64,000 nucleotides of DNA from Halorussus vallis (GCF_024138165.1 NZ_CP100000.1:2666001-2730000); one strand, 5' to 3'. Shown: positions 16,918-25,259, counted from the first letter of the stretch. The notes: a model not told the origin generated them from the sequence alone. Numbers and translations: made by a program.

Positions 16918-16962
16918 GTCCGCGGTGCGGTCGGCGTCGGCGACGCCGACCGCACCGCGGAC
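16918..16962 (+). terminator. Perfect 21-bp-arm hairpin
   Basis: Arms of 21 bases with a GGC loop form the longest perfect hairpin in the window, 56 bases after the PhoD-like gene. It is preceded by a short GTCGCGGTT-like tandem repeat (about 16872-16905). Its place between two same-strand genes suggests transcript termination. Confidence 0.6.
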
Positions 16963-17046
16963 CCTCCTTCTTGCTGCCGGGACCGTCCATCGTTCCGTCA
17001 CGTGTTCCGTCGATATGGCCGCCCGGCGGCAACGTCCGCTCGACCG

Positions 17047-17628
17047 ATGGACCTCATCGCGATACTCCTGTCGATGCCCGTCGTCTCGCGGGTTCTCCTC
17101 GCACCGGTCGCCGTCGCCGCCGCGGTCCAGCGACGCCTCGGACCGAGAGCGAAACCGCTGGAGCGCTGGCGCCAGCGACTCTGGCGCCTCGCGCGCGGAC
17201 CCTTCCGACTCGTCGGCGGATACACCACCGAGCGGACGACGACCGGTGAGTACGTCTGCTCGGTCGACGCCTCGCCCGAGACGCTCGAAACCCACCTCTG
17301 GCGCGGGGGGTTCCACCGGAACCTGCTCGCGGCCAAGAAGTACCGGGACGCTCCGGAGAGGGTGCAGTGGTCGGACTCCTCGTGGGTGTACCGCGACGAC
17401 TTCCTGGCGGACGAACAGCTTCACGTCACGCTGTTCCGGCGACCGTCCGGCGTCGACTGCTACGTCCACGCCGAGCCGTCGAACGTCACGCGGCCGCTCG
17501 ACCACTGGCAGCGCCGCGGGAAGGTCGAGGGCGACCCCGACCGGACGCTCCGGGACGCGCTCGCCGCGGCCGGCATCGAGTACCGACGGGACGTCCCGGC
17601 GCTGCCGGACGGGGCGCCCGCGGAGTGA
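17047..17628 (+). CDS. Hypothetical protein with N-terminal membrane helix
   Basis: The 193-residue protein begins with a hydrophobic segment (LIAILLSMPVVSRVLLAPVAVAAAV) followed by a basic region (QRRLGPRAKPLERWRQRLWRLARG). The soluble domain contains YVCSVDASPETLETHLWRGGF and LHVTLFRRPSGVDCYVHAE. Strand-rich spacing suggests a compact beta domain. It is conserved-looking but not recognised. Confidence 0.6.
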   Translation: MDLIAILLSMPVVSRVLLAPVAVAAAVQRRLGPRAKPLERWRQRLWRLARGPFRLVGGYTTERTTTGEYVCSVDASPETLETHLWRGGFHRNLLAAKKYRDAPERVQWSDSSWVYRDDFLADEQLHVTLFRRPSGVDCYVHAEPSNVTRPLDHWQRRGKVEGDPDRTLRDALAAAGIEYRRDVPALPDGAPAE

Positions 17629-17783
17629 TCCGGTTCCGGCGCTGGGTTCGGTCGTTCGGTCCGGGGTCGTCGGACCGAGGTTGGAGCACCAATCGATAGT
17701 CGACTATCACGAGTTCACGGTTCTAGTGTCCGCTCCGATTACGTCACGGTAGCTCCGCCGAGCCTCGGCGGGGCACCCTCCCC

Positions 17784-17915
17784 ATGAGCAACTCGACTCG
17801 ATTCACGTGCCCGAACTGCGACGAGCGGCACTCCATCGTCGTACAGGACGACTCGAAGACGACTCACCTCGACTGTCCGAACTGCGGGGAGTCCGTCGTC
17901 CCCGTCTTCGGATAG
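17784..17915 (+). CDS. Small zinc-ribbon protein
   Basis: A 43-residue protein of the haloarchaeal CPNC...CPNCG type: CPNCDERHSIV and CPNCGESVVPVFG, two CxxC knuckles 18 residues apart, fit for one zinc ion. A short GC hairpin (17755-17771) lies just before its start and a longer one after its stop. Role unknown. Confidence 0.75.
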   Translation: MSNSTRFTCPNCDERHSIVVQDDSKTTHLDCPNCGESVVPVFG

Positions 17916-17931
17916 CGAACGCGACCGGCCG

Positions 17932-17970
17932 CCGCCCGCCGCGGTGCCGGGGTACCGCCGCGGCGGGCGG
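17932..17970 (+). terminator. GC-rich hairpin after the zinc-ribbon gene
   Basis: Exact 13-base arms (CCGCCCGCCGCGG and its complement) enclose a 13-base loop, starting 17 bases after the stop codon. It lies in the position of a terminator. Confidence 0.45.
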
Positions 17971-18042
17971 TGGCGTGTCGACGCTCCGTCGGCAATCTGT
18001 ACACTTCGCTCAGAATGCGACGGTTTCGCCGTTTCTCTCGAC

Positions 18043-18174
18043 TCACCGCCACTCGTCCAGCGACGTCGACTCGTCGTCGCGGACGCAGAGCCACGCGTTC
18101 GGCCGTTCGGGGTCGGCGACGACGAACTGGAGTTCTCCGTCGAACCGCTCGCGGAACGTGACGAGGTCGGCCAT
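18043..18174 (-). CDS. Small hypothetical protein with a PNAWL motif
   Basis: A 43-residue protein: MADLVTFRERFDGELQFVVA, then DPERPNAWLCVRDDE. The ADPxxPNAW[IL] pattern recurs in very small haloarchaeal proteins of unknown function. It is the only minus-strand reading here with plausible composition and is antisense to nothing annotated, lying between the two plus-strand genes. Confidence 0.5.
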   Translation of the reverse strand: MADLVTFRERFDGELQFVVADPERPNAWLCVRDDESTSLDEWR

Positions 18175-18363
18175 ACGCGTCGTAGTCGCTCGGCCGAGAA
18201 GTACGCCGGAGTGCGTCCGGACGTCCGACACGTTCGCTCGGACATGGCCGTCGTCCGGACCTGTTCGAAATGTAGACGGTATCGCCGGCTTTTCAGGGGT
18301 TATCTCGTTGGTCGCACTGATGGTGCACGAACCGACGACCGACGCGGACCTGGACGGCGAACG

Positions 18364-19299
18364 ATGACCGGGAACGGACCGAACGACGACCGGCCGACCG
18401 CGAAACCCGACGGGGAACCGACCGACGGTCGCGCGTCGAAACGCCAGCAGGAGAACGACCCGATCATGGATATCAGCGAACTCTTCGAGATCTTCGACCC
18501 GAACGACGACTCGACCGACGAGAAGCAGAAGAACCAGTCGAAAGACGACGGCGAGACGTCCAAGCCCAAGACGGACGAGAAGCCCGAGAAGTCGGCGAAG
18601 AAGGAGAAGACGAAGAAGAAATCGGAGAAGAAGGAGAAGTCGGAGAAGAAGAAAACGCCGAAAGACGACGACGCCAAGAACAAGAAAAAGAAGGACGACG
18701 GCGGGAGTTCCGACGACTCCGAGGGCAAATCGTCGAACGACGACGCGCCGAAGACGGACGACGGCGAATCCCGGTCGAACGGGAAACAGTCCGGCGACGA
18801 CGCCGAGAGTTCCTCGGGCGACGGAGCGTCCAAGCAGAGCGGCGACGGCGGGTCCGGACAGTCGAGCGACGGCGGTGACGGTGGCGACGGCGGCGACGGC
18901 GAAGGGAACGACGGAGAGCCCCGGAACCAGGCCGGCGGCGTCAGTCTCGACGTGGAGTTCCCGCCGGACGGCGAGACGACGACCGTCGACGTCCCCGAGA
19001 CGGACGCCGAAACCACCTCCACGGCCCAGGCCGAGGCCCAGCAGGGAGAGGGCCCGGCCGCGAGCAGCGCCAGCACCTCCGCGACCAACAACGGCCACTC
19101 CGAGACGAGCGCCGTCTCGGTCGTCGTGAGCGAACACGGTGCGGCGGCAGCCTCCGACATCGGCGTCGTCTCGGTGGGCGAGAACGGCGCGGCCGCCGCC
19201 AGCGAAGCCGGCGTCGTCGCCGTGGGCCCCTACGGCGGGAGCGCCGCCAGCAACGCCGCGAACTCGACCGAGGTATCGACGAAGGCCGACGACGAGTAG
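18364..19299 (+). CDS. Repeat-domain protein 1: Lys/Glu tail plus 16-residue beta-roll-like repeats
   Basis: The 311-residue protein has a disordered first half. Residues about 52-112 are Lys/Glu/Asp-rich (EKKEKSEKKKTPK), unusual in an acidic haloarchaeal proteome; 112-190 are Ser/Gly/Asp-rich. Residues about 217-298 hold five 16-residue units with small residues at fixed places, for example VSVVVSEHGAAAASDI, GVVSVGENGAAAASEA and GVVAVGPYGGSAASNA. The rhythm resembles left-handed beta-roll repeats such as the head of trimeric autotransporter adhesins, but there is no signal peptide. The domain is shared with the protein at 21003. A 15-codon frame (18320-18367) overlaps its start by ATGA and may be a leader peptide. 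Confidence 0.75.
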   Translation: MTGNGPNDDRPTAKPDGEPTDGRASKRQQENDPIMDISELFEIFDPNDDSTDEKQKNQSKDDGETSKPKTDEKPEKSAKKEKTKKKSEKKEKSEKKKTPKDDDAKNKKKKDDGGSSDDSEGKSSNDDAPKTDDGESRSNGKQSGDDAESSSGDGASKQSGDGGSGQSSDGGDGGDGGDGEGNDGEPRNQAGGVSLDVEFPPDGETTTVDVPETDAETTSTAQAEAQQGEGPAASSASTSATNNGHSETSAVSVVVSEHGAAAASDIGVVSVGENGAAAASEAGVVAVGPYGGSAASNAANSTEVSTKADDE

Positions 19300-19446
19300 C
19301 GCCGATTCGACTCCTCGAGGATTCCTTTCCGACGCCCCGCTCCGCCGGCGAGTCGCGAACGACGAGCGAGTGCCGTCGAGACGGAGGGCGTCGACGAGAA
19401 CCGAGTCCATGCGGGGCGGGGGCGCGCTCCCGAACGGCCGGCGTCG

Positions 19447-20394
19447 CTACGCGTCCGACCGTCCGACGACGTCGCCCTCGACGTGCGTCGCGGCCCAGTC
19501 GATGCCCGCCTCGATGTCCTCGGCCTCCACGTAGTGCTCGTCGTCGTCGCTCATCAGGTGCTCGTCGGCGTCGCTCACGAACGCCTCGAACGCCTCACGG
19601 GAGCCGTCGAAGACCTCCAGGAGGTCGGTCTCGGCGACGGTCGGCGACTCGACGAGGTCGCGCTCGTAGGCGTACCGCCGACCCAGGATTGTGAAGAACG
19701 CCCGCGCCTCGGGTTCGACACCCTCCGCGAGGAACTCGACGCGGCCGTCTTCGTCGATCCGGAACACGTTCCGAATCCTGTCGCGCTGGGCGGCGAGGAC
19801 GGCCCACCCCGAGTCGTCGCGGCCGGCCGGCACCTTCCGGCTCTCGGCGCTCTTTGTACGCTCGTCGGACCGGTCGTCTGCGTCGCCGCCGGCGCGTTCG
19901 AGTCGCCGAATCGGCCCGTTGATCTCCTCGGCGAGCGTCCCACCGGCACGCTCCGTCGCGCCGAACACGTCGTCTATCATGTCTCGCCGGCCGTTCTCGA
20001 GGATGGCGATCTTGTCGGCGACCGACCGGTACTCCTCGACGGTTTCCCGAAGCTCGGTTTCCTGCTCGGAGGAGAGGTAGATGTCGCTGACGGTGATCGA
20101 GTGTTCGAGGCCGTCTATCTTGGAGTGTATCTCCGACCGGACGCGCTCCCAACTGTACCCCGAGGGGTTCTCGAGGGCCGTCCCCAGCGTGGCGTAGCAC
20201 TCCGTGAGACTGGTGTGGACTTCCGAGAGCGCCTCGACCTTCTTGTCGAGGTAGAACTCGGCGAGGCGACGTCGGTTCTTCGACCTGAGTCGGCGCTTGG
20301 TCGTGTGGTAGTTGACGCCCGCGGTCACGGTCGCGCTCACGATTCCGATCGCGCCGCCGACGATTGCGCCGGCGACCTCCGGAGCGAGGCTCAT
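19447..20394 (-). CDS. Membrane-anchored helical hypothetical protein
   Basis: The 315-residue protein has one N-terminal glycine-rich membrane helix (VAGAIVGGAIGIVSATVTAGV), then a basic stop (TTKRRLRSKNRRRLAEFYLDKK) and a long helical cytoplasmic region with a hydrophilic break (about 165-195). This anchor-plus-helical layout is like the gene at 12607. It lies between, and antisense to, the two repeat-domain genes. No family recognised. Confidence 0.65.
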   Translation of the reverse strand: MSLAPEVAGAIVGGAIGIVSATVTAGVNYHTTKRRLRSKNRRRLAEFYLDKKVEALSEVHTSLTECYATLGTALENPSGYSWERVRSEIHSKIDGLEHSITVSDIYLSSEQETELRETVEEYRSVADKIAILENGRRDMIDDVFGATERAGGTLAEEINGPIRRLERAGGDADDRSDERTKSAESRKVPAGRDDSGWAVLAAQRDRIRNVFRIDEDGRVEFLAEGVEPEARAFFTILGRRYAYERDLVESPTVAETDLLEVFDGSREAFEAFVSDADEHLMSDDDEHYVEAEDIEAGIDWAATHVEGDVVGRSDA

Positions 20395-20803
20395 GGGTGA
20401 GCGGTGGCCGCGACGGCGTTTGACTACCGCCGATTCGATGGACGGTGAACACGTTCGCGGGGCGCTCGCGCTCGCGTCGGAACGGATAGTTCGCTGACCG
20501 ATTTCACCGGTTCAAGTCTCCTCCCCCGGTAGATGCGAGTGGCCTCGCTCCGGCGAGGCCCTCCAGCGACCCCCAGAACCCAGCGCCGCGTCGCGAACCT
20601 CTCTTCCCCACCCTTCGGCCCTCCTGCTCCCGTTCACGCTCGTCGTTTCCGAGGGCGAGGCGACCGCCTCGCCCTCGTCCGTACCGTCGCGTCGAACCGG
20701 ACGGGACCCGCGGTCGACCGCGGAATTCATGCAAAATCACGAACTTGACTAGGATACTGACCGTGATTAGACTTTATTACCTTCGGAATTTTACTGAAAA
20801 TCG
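20395..20803. other. Intergenic region with hairpin and promoter of the 20.8-kb operon
   Basis: No gene is supported in these 409 bases. An exact hairpin with 11-base arms (GAGGGCGAGGC, loop GACC) occupies 20651-20676. From about 20740 the composition turns AT-rich, and TTTATTA at 20773-20779 lies about 25-31 bases before the ATG at 20804, a good TATA box for a leaderless transcript. Confidence 0.6.
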
Positions 20804-20995
20804 ATGCCCGACCCAGAACGAAGCGGCGGTCCGGAACTCGACCGAGAGACGGTCGATTTTCTCGACCGAGAGGCAGAGCGACTCGAAACGACGTCCGGCG
20901 ACGTGCTCCGTCGGCTCGTGGAGCACGTCCGGAGCGCCCGCGAAGACGGCCTGAGCTGTCCGCACTGCAACAACGAACTCCTCATCGAGATCTGA
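20804..20995 (+). CDS. Small ribbon-helix-helix-like protein with a CxxC tail
   Basis: The 63-residue protein resembles a CopG-type DNA-binding helix pair (LDRETVDFLDREAERLETTSGDVLRRLVEHVRSA), ending in CPHCNNELLIEI, a half zinc knuckle that could pair in a dimer. It lies 7 bases before the second repeat-domain gene, and an upstream TATA box serves both. A regulator or DNA-binding partner of the repeat protein is inferred. Confidence 0.65.
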   Translation: MPDPERSGGPELDRETVDFLDREAERLETTSGDVLRRLVEHVRSAREDGLSCPHCNNELLIEI

Positions 20996-21002
20996 TTCAC
21001 AG

Positions 21003-21572
21003 ATGGCACTCAAGAAACCCGACCCCGACACGGACAAGCAGGGAGAGAAGCGGACGAAGAACGCCGGCGACGGCGCCCCGGAGACGGCAGACACCACCTC
21101 GAAGGCCAAGGCCGAAGCCGAACAGGGCAACGGGCCGGCGGCCAGCAGCGCGACCACCTCCGCGACCAGCAACGGCCACTCCGAGACGAGTTCGGTCGGC
21201 GTGGTCGTGAGCGAACACGGCGCGTCGGCGGCCTCCGACATCGGCGTCGTCTCGGTCGGCTCCGAGGGCGCGGCCGCCGCCAGCGAGGTCGGCACCGCCG
21301 CGGTCGGCCCCGAGGCGGGCGCCGCGGCGAGCAACGCCGCGAACTCGACGACGGTATCCGTCGAGGGATGCGAGCACCGTCGGACCGACGAGCGCGCCGA
21401 ACCGCCGCGACGGGAGACGCGTTCCGAACCGGACGTGTCGACCGAACACGACGAAACGCCGGACCAGGACGCGTCGGCGGAGCGAGACGACTCGTCGAGC
21501 GACGGCACCGAGTCGGAGCGCGACGAGTCTGCCGAGGCGGACCCGGCACCCGAATCGGACGACGAAACGTAA
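21003..21572 (+). CDS. Repeat-domain protein 2: 16-residue repeats plus acidic tail
   Basis: The 189-residue protein carries the same repeat domain as the 18.4-kb protein (about residues 32-115) with units such as VGVVVSEHGASAASDI and GVVSVGSEGAAAASEV. It has only a short Lys/Asp-rich N-terminus and adds an acidic, probably disordered tail of about 70 residues. The repeat domain is much better conserved between the two than the tails, pointing to selection on the domain. It has no signal peptide or membrane helix. It is in an operon with the CopG-like gene and is followed by a TFB gene. Confidence 0.75.
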   Translation: MALKKPDPDTDKQGEKRTKNAGDGAPETADTTSKAKAEAEQGNGPAASSATTSATSNGHSETSSVGVVVSEHGASAASDIGVVSVGSEGAAAASEVGTAAVGPEAGAAASNAANSTTVSVEGCEHRRTDERAEPPRRETRSEPDVSTEHDETPDQDASAERDDSSSDGTESERDESAEADPAPESDDET

Positions 21573-21676
21573 CCGCGAGACGCCGACCGACGGGTCGACG
21601 TGACCCCTCCGCGACTCGCCGACCGCCTCCGCGGGGGTCGCGTCGACTCGGCGGCGGCGCGACCCCCTCTTCACCC

Positions 21677-22633
21677 ATGAGCCTCAGAGACACCCAGACG
21701 AGAACCGAATCCGCTCGACGGACCGCCGAAACCGACGACTGTCCCGAGTGCGACGGTCGCCTCGAACCCGACCCTCAGCGGGGCGAAACCGCCTGCGCAG
21801 AGTGCGGATTGGTCGTCGCCGACGACGAGATCGATGGCGGTCCCGAGTGGCGCGATTACGACGATTCCGACGGCACCGAGCGGTCGCGCGTCGGCCCGCC
21901 GCTCACGAAGACGCGACACGACGACGGCCTCTCGACCACCATCGGGTGGCGGGACGCCGACGCCAACGGCAACGCGCTCGGGCCGCGCCAGCGCGAGCGG
22001 ATGCGGAGACTCCGCACCTGGAACACTCGGTTCCAGACCCGTGACCCCAAAGAGCGCAGTCTGAAACAGGCGCTCGGCGAGATCGACCGGATGGCCTCCG
22101 CGCTCGGACTCCCCGAACACGTCAGGGAGACCGCCTCGGTCATCTACCGCCGCGCCGTCGAGGAGGACCTCCTGCCCGGCCGCTCCATCGAGGCCGTCGC
22201 CTCGGCGGCGCTGTACGCGGCCGCCCGCCAGTCGGACGTGCCGCGGAACCTCAAGGAAACCGCGCGCGTGAGCCGTATCGACCGCCGAGAAATCGTCCGC
22301 GCCTACCGCTACGTCACCCGCGAACTCGGACTCGGCGTCGAACCCGCCGACCCGGGGGACTACCTCACCCGGTTCGTCTCCGACCTCGGCCTCGACGGCG
22401 GCGTGGAGGTCCGGGCCCGACGGCTTCTGGAGGAGGCCAGGGACGAGAACGTCGACGTCGGCAAGAGCCCGGTGAGCCTGGCCGCGGCGGCGGTCTACGC
22501 CGCGACCCTGCTGGTCCACGGCGCCGATCGACTCACCCAGGTGGAGGTGTCGGAGGTCACCGACGTCAGCGAGGTCACGATTCGGACGCGGTACCGCGAC
22601 CTCCTCAGGGCCGACGACGACTGTCTGCTCTGA
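21677..22633 (+). CDS. tfb: Transcription initiation factor TFB
   Basis: The 318-residue protein has an N-terminal zinc ribbon with C22-x2-C25 and C40-x2-C43, a B-finger-like region, and two cyclin-like repeats (from about 115 and 210) containing SIEAVASAALYAAAR and SPVSLAAAAVYAATLL. TFB bridges TBP-bound TATA boxes and RNA polymerase. Haloarchaea have many TFB paralogues used as global regulators; this one probably is such an extra copy, since its ribbon linker is short. The ATG at 21677 is preferred because the frame upstream overlaps the previous gene and is Arg-rich. A strong hairpin follows. Confidence 0.9.
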   Translation: MSLRDTQTRTESARRTAETDDCPECDGRLEPDPQRGETACAECGLVVADDEIDGGPEWRDYDDSDGTERSRVGPPLTKTRHDDGLSTTIGWRDADANGNALGPRQRERMRRLRTWNTRFQTRDPKERSLKQALGEIDRMASALGLPEHVRETASVIYRRAVEEDLLPGRSIEAVASAALYAAARQSDVPRNLKETARVSRIDRREIVRAYRYVTRELGLGVEPADPGDYLTRFVSDLGLDGGVEVRARRLLEEARDENVDVGKSPVSLAAAAVYAATLLVHGADRLTQVEVSEVTDVSEVTIRTRYRDLLRADDDCLL

Positions 22634-22686
22634 CGGCGTCGACGCCTCGCGCCGACCACCGCGTGGACGTCACTCCCGACGGTTAG

Positions 22687-22729
22687 CGCCGGCACCCCCG
22701 CCACCGTCGACGGTGGTGGGGTGCCGGCG
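22687..22729 (+). terminator. Near-perfect hairpin after tfb
   Basis: A 22/21-base inverted repeat centred on GTCGAC, with a single bulge, lies 53 bases after the tfb stop and is followed by AAAGGGATATTTT. It has the features expected of a transcript end. Confidence 0.55.
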
Positions 22730-23001
22730 AAAGGGATATTTTCGGAGGGAACGTTCCAATAAATGTGTTTATTATAGAGTATCAACGCATTATAATTAAT
22801 GGCGGCGACAACGGGCTGTTACCGGACTCAGGCCGCGTATGACGTCCGCCAGCGCGCCGACCCGCCGCCGACGGCACGATGCCGGTACTTCGCGTTCGGC
22901 GAGGTGCCGGCCGTCTCACGGAATCGAGAGCGAGACTCCGGACGACGGTCGCGGGCGGCGCGTCGACGCGGACGTTCGATTGCTCGGCCACCGGGACAAA
23001 A
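22730..23001. other. Intergenic region with an AT-rich promoter-like block
   Basis: Bases 22735-22800 are sharply AT-rich (AAATGTGTTTATTATAG, then TTATAATTAATGG) and contain at least two TATA-like boxes. The nearest plus-strand ATG (22799) opens a frame whose product is Arg/Thr/Pro-rich and not credible. The block may drive the PadR-like gene at 23002 with a leader of about 200 bases, or an unannotated RNA. Confidence 0.45.
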
Positions 23002-23466
23002 ATGTCAGAGAAAAAACTACAAACGTCGGATTGCCGACGGACGAACTCCCGAACCGACGTCGAACGACCATCCCCGGACTCCGACGTTTCGGTCGACGAC
23101 GCGACCGAACCGAACGCGAGCGCCGACGCCAGTCCCACGACCGACGGCGGCACGACGTGGATCGAACTGACCGGCTTCCAGCGCGACCTCCTGAAGTGCG
23201 TTCGTCTCGTCGTCGACGAGGCGACCACCCCGACGGGCCGGACTATCAAGGAGCACCTCGAATCGGAGTACGGCGAGGAGATAAACCACGGTCGACTCTA
23301 CCAGAACCTCAACGACCTCACCGAGTGTGGCTGTATCGACAAGCGGGTCGTCGACGGCCGAACCAACGCGTACTACCTCACCGAGGAAGCGATGGAGATG
23401 CTCGACGAGACGGCCAGGCAGTTCGTCTCGACGTGCGGCCTCCGGCGGTCGGCCGGCGAGTCGTGA
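23002..23466 (+). CDS. PadR-like winged-helix regulator, copy 2
   Basis: The 154-residue protein has about 50 disordered residues and then the winged helix shared with the 9.8-kb copy: GFQRDLLKCVRLVVDEA, HGRLYQNLNDLTECGCIDK and DGRTNAYYLTEEA. It is a DNA-binding dimer by family. An upstream ATG in frame at 22879 is unlikely because its extra residues are Arg-rich. Small membrane-protein genes follow on the same strand, as around copy 1. Confidence 0.85.
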   Translation: MSEKKLQTSDCRRTNSRTDVERPSPDSDVSVDDATEPNASADASPTTDGGTTWIELTGFQRDLLKCVRLVVDEATTPTGRTIKEHLESEYGEEINHGRLYQNLNDLTECGCIDKRVVDGRTNAYYLTEEAMEMLDETARQFVSTCGLRRSAGES

Positions 23467-23638
23467 GCGTCGACTCGACCGGCAGTCGAACCCGCCGCTC
23501 GGTCGGTTTTCGCACCGGCGGGCGTCCGCCCGTGTGGCGGTTCGGGCCGGTCGGCCGGTCCAAATCGCCACTCGCCGAACGGCCCCTCCCTCGAAGTTTC
23601 CGTACGCCGACCGAGACCACGGACCCGCGAACCCGCGC

Positions 23639-23803
23639 ATGAAACACCCCGACGCGATCCTGGCGGCGATTCCCGCAACGTACCTCCTCGCCGCCGCGGT
23701 TCTGTGGACGCTGGACGCGAGCGTCCGCGACGCGGTGCTCGTCGCGTCGCTCACTACGGCGGCGATACTCGCGCAAGCGCTGTTCGTCAGTCCGCCCGAG
23801 TGA
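23639..23803 (+). CDS. Small two-helix membrane protein
   Basis: A 54-residue protein with two hydrophobic helices (ILAAIPATYLLAAAVLWTL and AVLVASLTTAAILAQALFV) joined by DASVRD. Its size and simple layout resemble the haloarchaeal two-helix miniproteins of unknown role. Confidence 0.55.
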   Translation: MKHPDAILAAIPATYLLAAAVLWTLDASVRDAVLVASLTTAAILAQALFVSPPE

Positions 23804-24021
23804 CCGACCCGCCACGGGGCCATCCTCGGCGGACGCCCCGCCGCCGAGTCGTTCGCCGCCGGTCCGCTCGCTCGTCTCCTCGTCCGCCGCGAACCCATCC
23901 ACCGCCGACTCGCTCGTCGCCTCCCGTTACCGACCGGTCCGTCGACGCGGTCCGGTCGCGTTTCGGATAGACGTCCATCCCGAGTCGCCGATACTTGAGG
24001 GGCCGTCTCGACGTCCCGGAC

Positions 24022-24201
24022 GTGGTCGATACACTCATCCAGCACACGTTCGGGAACAGTTTCGGAGCGACGGCCAACGCGCCGCTATCCGGCGGCGGCT
24101 CGATCTCCCTCTCGGTGGAGCTCGTCGTCGCGGTCAGCGTCGTCGCCATCGTCAGCGTCTCGCTCGCCTGGCTGCTCGGTCGCAACCAGACGAAGAACTG
24201 A
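24022..24201 (+). CDS. Tiny single-pass membrane protein, family copy 2
   Basis: A 59-residue protein from GTG 24022: VVDTLIQHT, a Gly/Ser-rich stretch (APLSGGGSISL), a membrane helix (VELVVAVSVVAIVSVSLAWLL) and a polar tail (GRNQTKN). An ATACTTGAG box about 30 bases before the GTG supports a leaderless start. It is homologous in plan to the genes at 10.4 and 24.3 kb. A perfect hairpin begins at its stop codon. Confidence 0.65.
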   Translation: MVDTLIQHTFGNSFGATANAPLSGGGSISLSVELVVAVSVVAIVSVSLAWLLGRNQTKN

Positions 24202-24231
24202 CCGCTCGGTCGAGGCACCTCGACCGAGCGG
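24202..24231 (+). terminator. Perfect hairpin directly after the stop codon
   Basis: Arms of 14 bases (CCGCTCGGTCGAGG and complement) with a CA spacer start one base after the TGA of the preceding gene. Confidence 0.55.
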
Positions 24232-24341
24232 CGACCGTTCTCCCGCGAACCCTCCGTAGTGAACTCCGGTTCGACTCCCGATTCTGATACCCATCTGTAC
24301 CGAGTTACCCCTACTTATCCGGCCGGGCCGGCGTGTCGACT

Positions 24342-24530
24342 GTGGTCGGAATGATCACGGAAGGCCAATCCGAAATCCAGACCGAACTGTTCAGCGCGGT
24401 CGCCCAGACGACGACTTCCGCCGGTTCCGGCGGTTCCTTCTCGTGGGAACTCCTCGCCCTCGCGGGCCTCGCCGGACTCGTCATCATCGCCCTCGCGTGG
24501 CTACTGGCCGGCGGTTCGTCCTCCGACTGA
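24342..24530 (+). CDS. Tiny single-pass membrane protein, family copy 3
   Basis: A 62-residue protein from GTG 24342: VVGMITEGQ, a Ser/Gly linker (TTTSAGSGGSFS), a membrane helix (LLALAGLAGLVIIALAWLL) and a tail (AGGSSSD). CTTATCC about 28 bases upstream sets the GTG as start; ATG 24351 is the alternative. It shares the AWLL helix end and V[VI][DG] start with its two paralogues. Confidence 0.65.
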   Translation: MVGMITEGQSEIQTELFSAVAQTTTSAGSGGSFSWELLALAGLAGLVIIALAWLLAGGSSSD

Positions 24531-24599
24531 GGCGACCTGCGCGACGCATCGAAGCCGAGAACGCCCCTCCCGCCCCCTTTTCGCGGTCGTCGACCGCCG

Positions 24600-25259
24600 T
24601 CACAGCGGTCGCCAGTCCGACGGACCGTCCGCCGACAGCCAGCGGTACTGGTAGTCCTCGGCGGCGACCCGGAGTTCCGCGACCGCGTCGAACAGCGGCG
24701 CAAGCGACTCGACGGTTTCGGACTCCCGGGGTAGCGGGACGTGGAACACCCCGATTCCGCCGGCGTTCCGGAGTTGGCCCGTCATCATGTTGACGAAACG
24801 GAACACCGGTTCCCGCTCGTGCTCGACGAGGAGGTCGGACAGGGCGTCGACGCACACGCGCACGTCCGTCGCGTGGACGTCGTCTGACGCCCCGCCGGCT
24901 TCGAGTATCCGCCCGGAGACGGCGCGACCGAGCGTCGACAGGCGGCCGTCGGTGACTCGCGTCTCGTTCGGCCGCGGCTCCTCGTCGTCCGACGCGCAGC
25001 CACGCCGCCTGACGGGGTATCCGATGACTTCGACGTCCGACGGGCGGTCGTGCCACGAGGGGCCGCCGCAGTCCTGCGTCGAGACGAGCACTCCCAGCCG
25101 ATTCGCGGCGCCGCCCGCGAACAGTTTCCGACAGGCCGCGGCGGTCGCCTCGCGCGGCACACTGCCAACCACGAGCACGTTCCGGGGTTCGTCGAGGTCG
25201 TCGAGCGCGCCGCCGAAGGACCGCGCGCCGGAACCCCCGTCGTCAGTCTGCCTGTCCAA
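24600..25259 (-). CDS. DUF7504-like (RecA/KaiC-fold) haloarchaeal protein
   Basis: The 219-residue protein has RNVLVVGSVPREATAAACRKL near the N-terminus, where a RecA-like P-loop would sit, but without a Walker A lysine pattern. It then has DVRVCVDALSDLLVEHE (Walker-B-like strand) and a C-terminal YQYRWLSADGPSDWRPL. This matches the degenerate KaiC/RAD55-like fold annotated in haloarchaea as DUF7504 (from memory), often found beside HalOD1 or sensor genes. Nucleotide binding is doubtful. Confidence 0.7.
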   Translation of the reverse strand: MDRQTDDGGSGARSFGGALDDLDEPRNVLVVGSVPREATAAACRKLFAGGAANRLGVLVSTQDCGGPSWHDRPSDVEVIGYPVRRRGCASDDEEPRPNETRVTDGRLSTLGRAVSGRILEAGGASDDVHATDVRVCVDALSDLLVEHEREPVFRFVNMMTGQLRNAGGIGVFHVPLPRESETVESLAPLFDAVAELRVAAEDYQYRWLSADGPSDWRPL

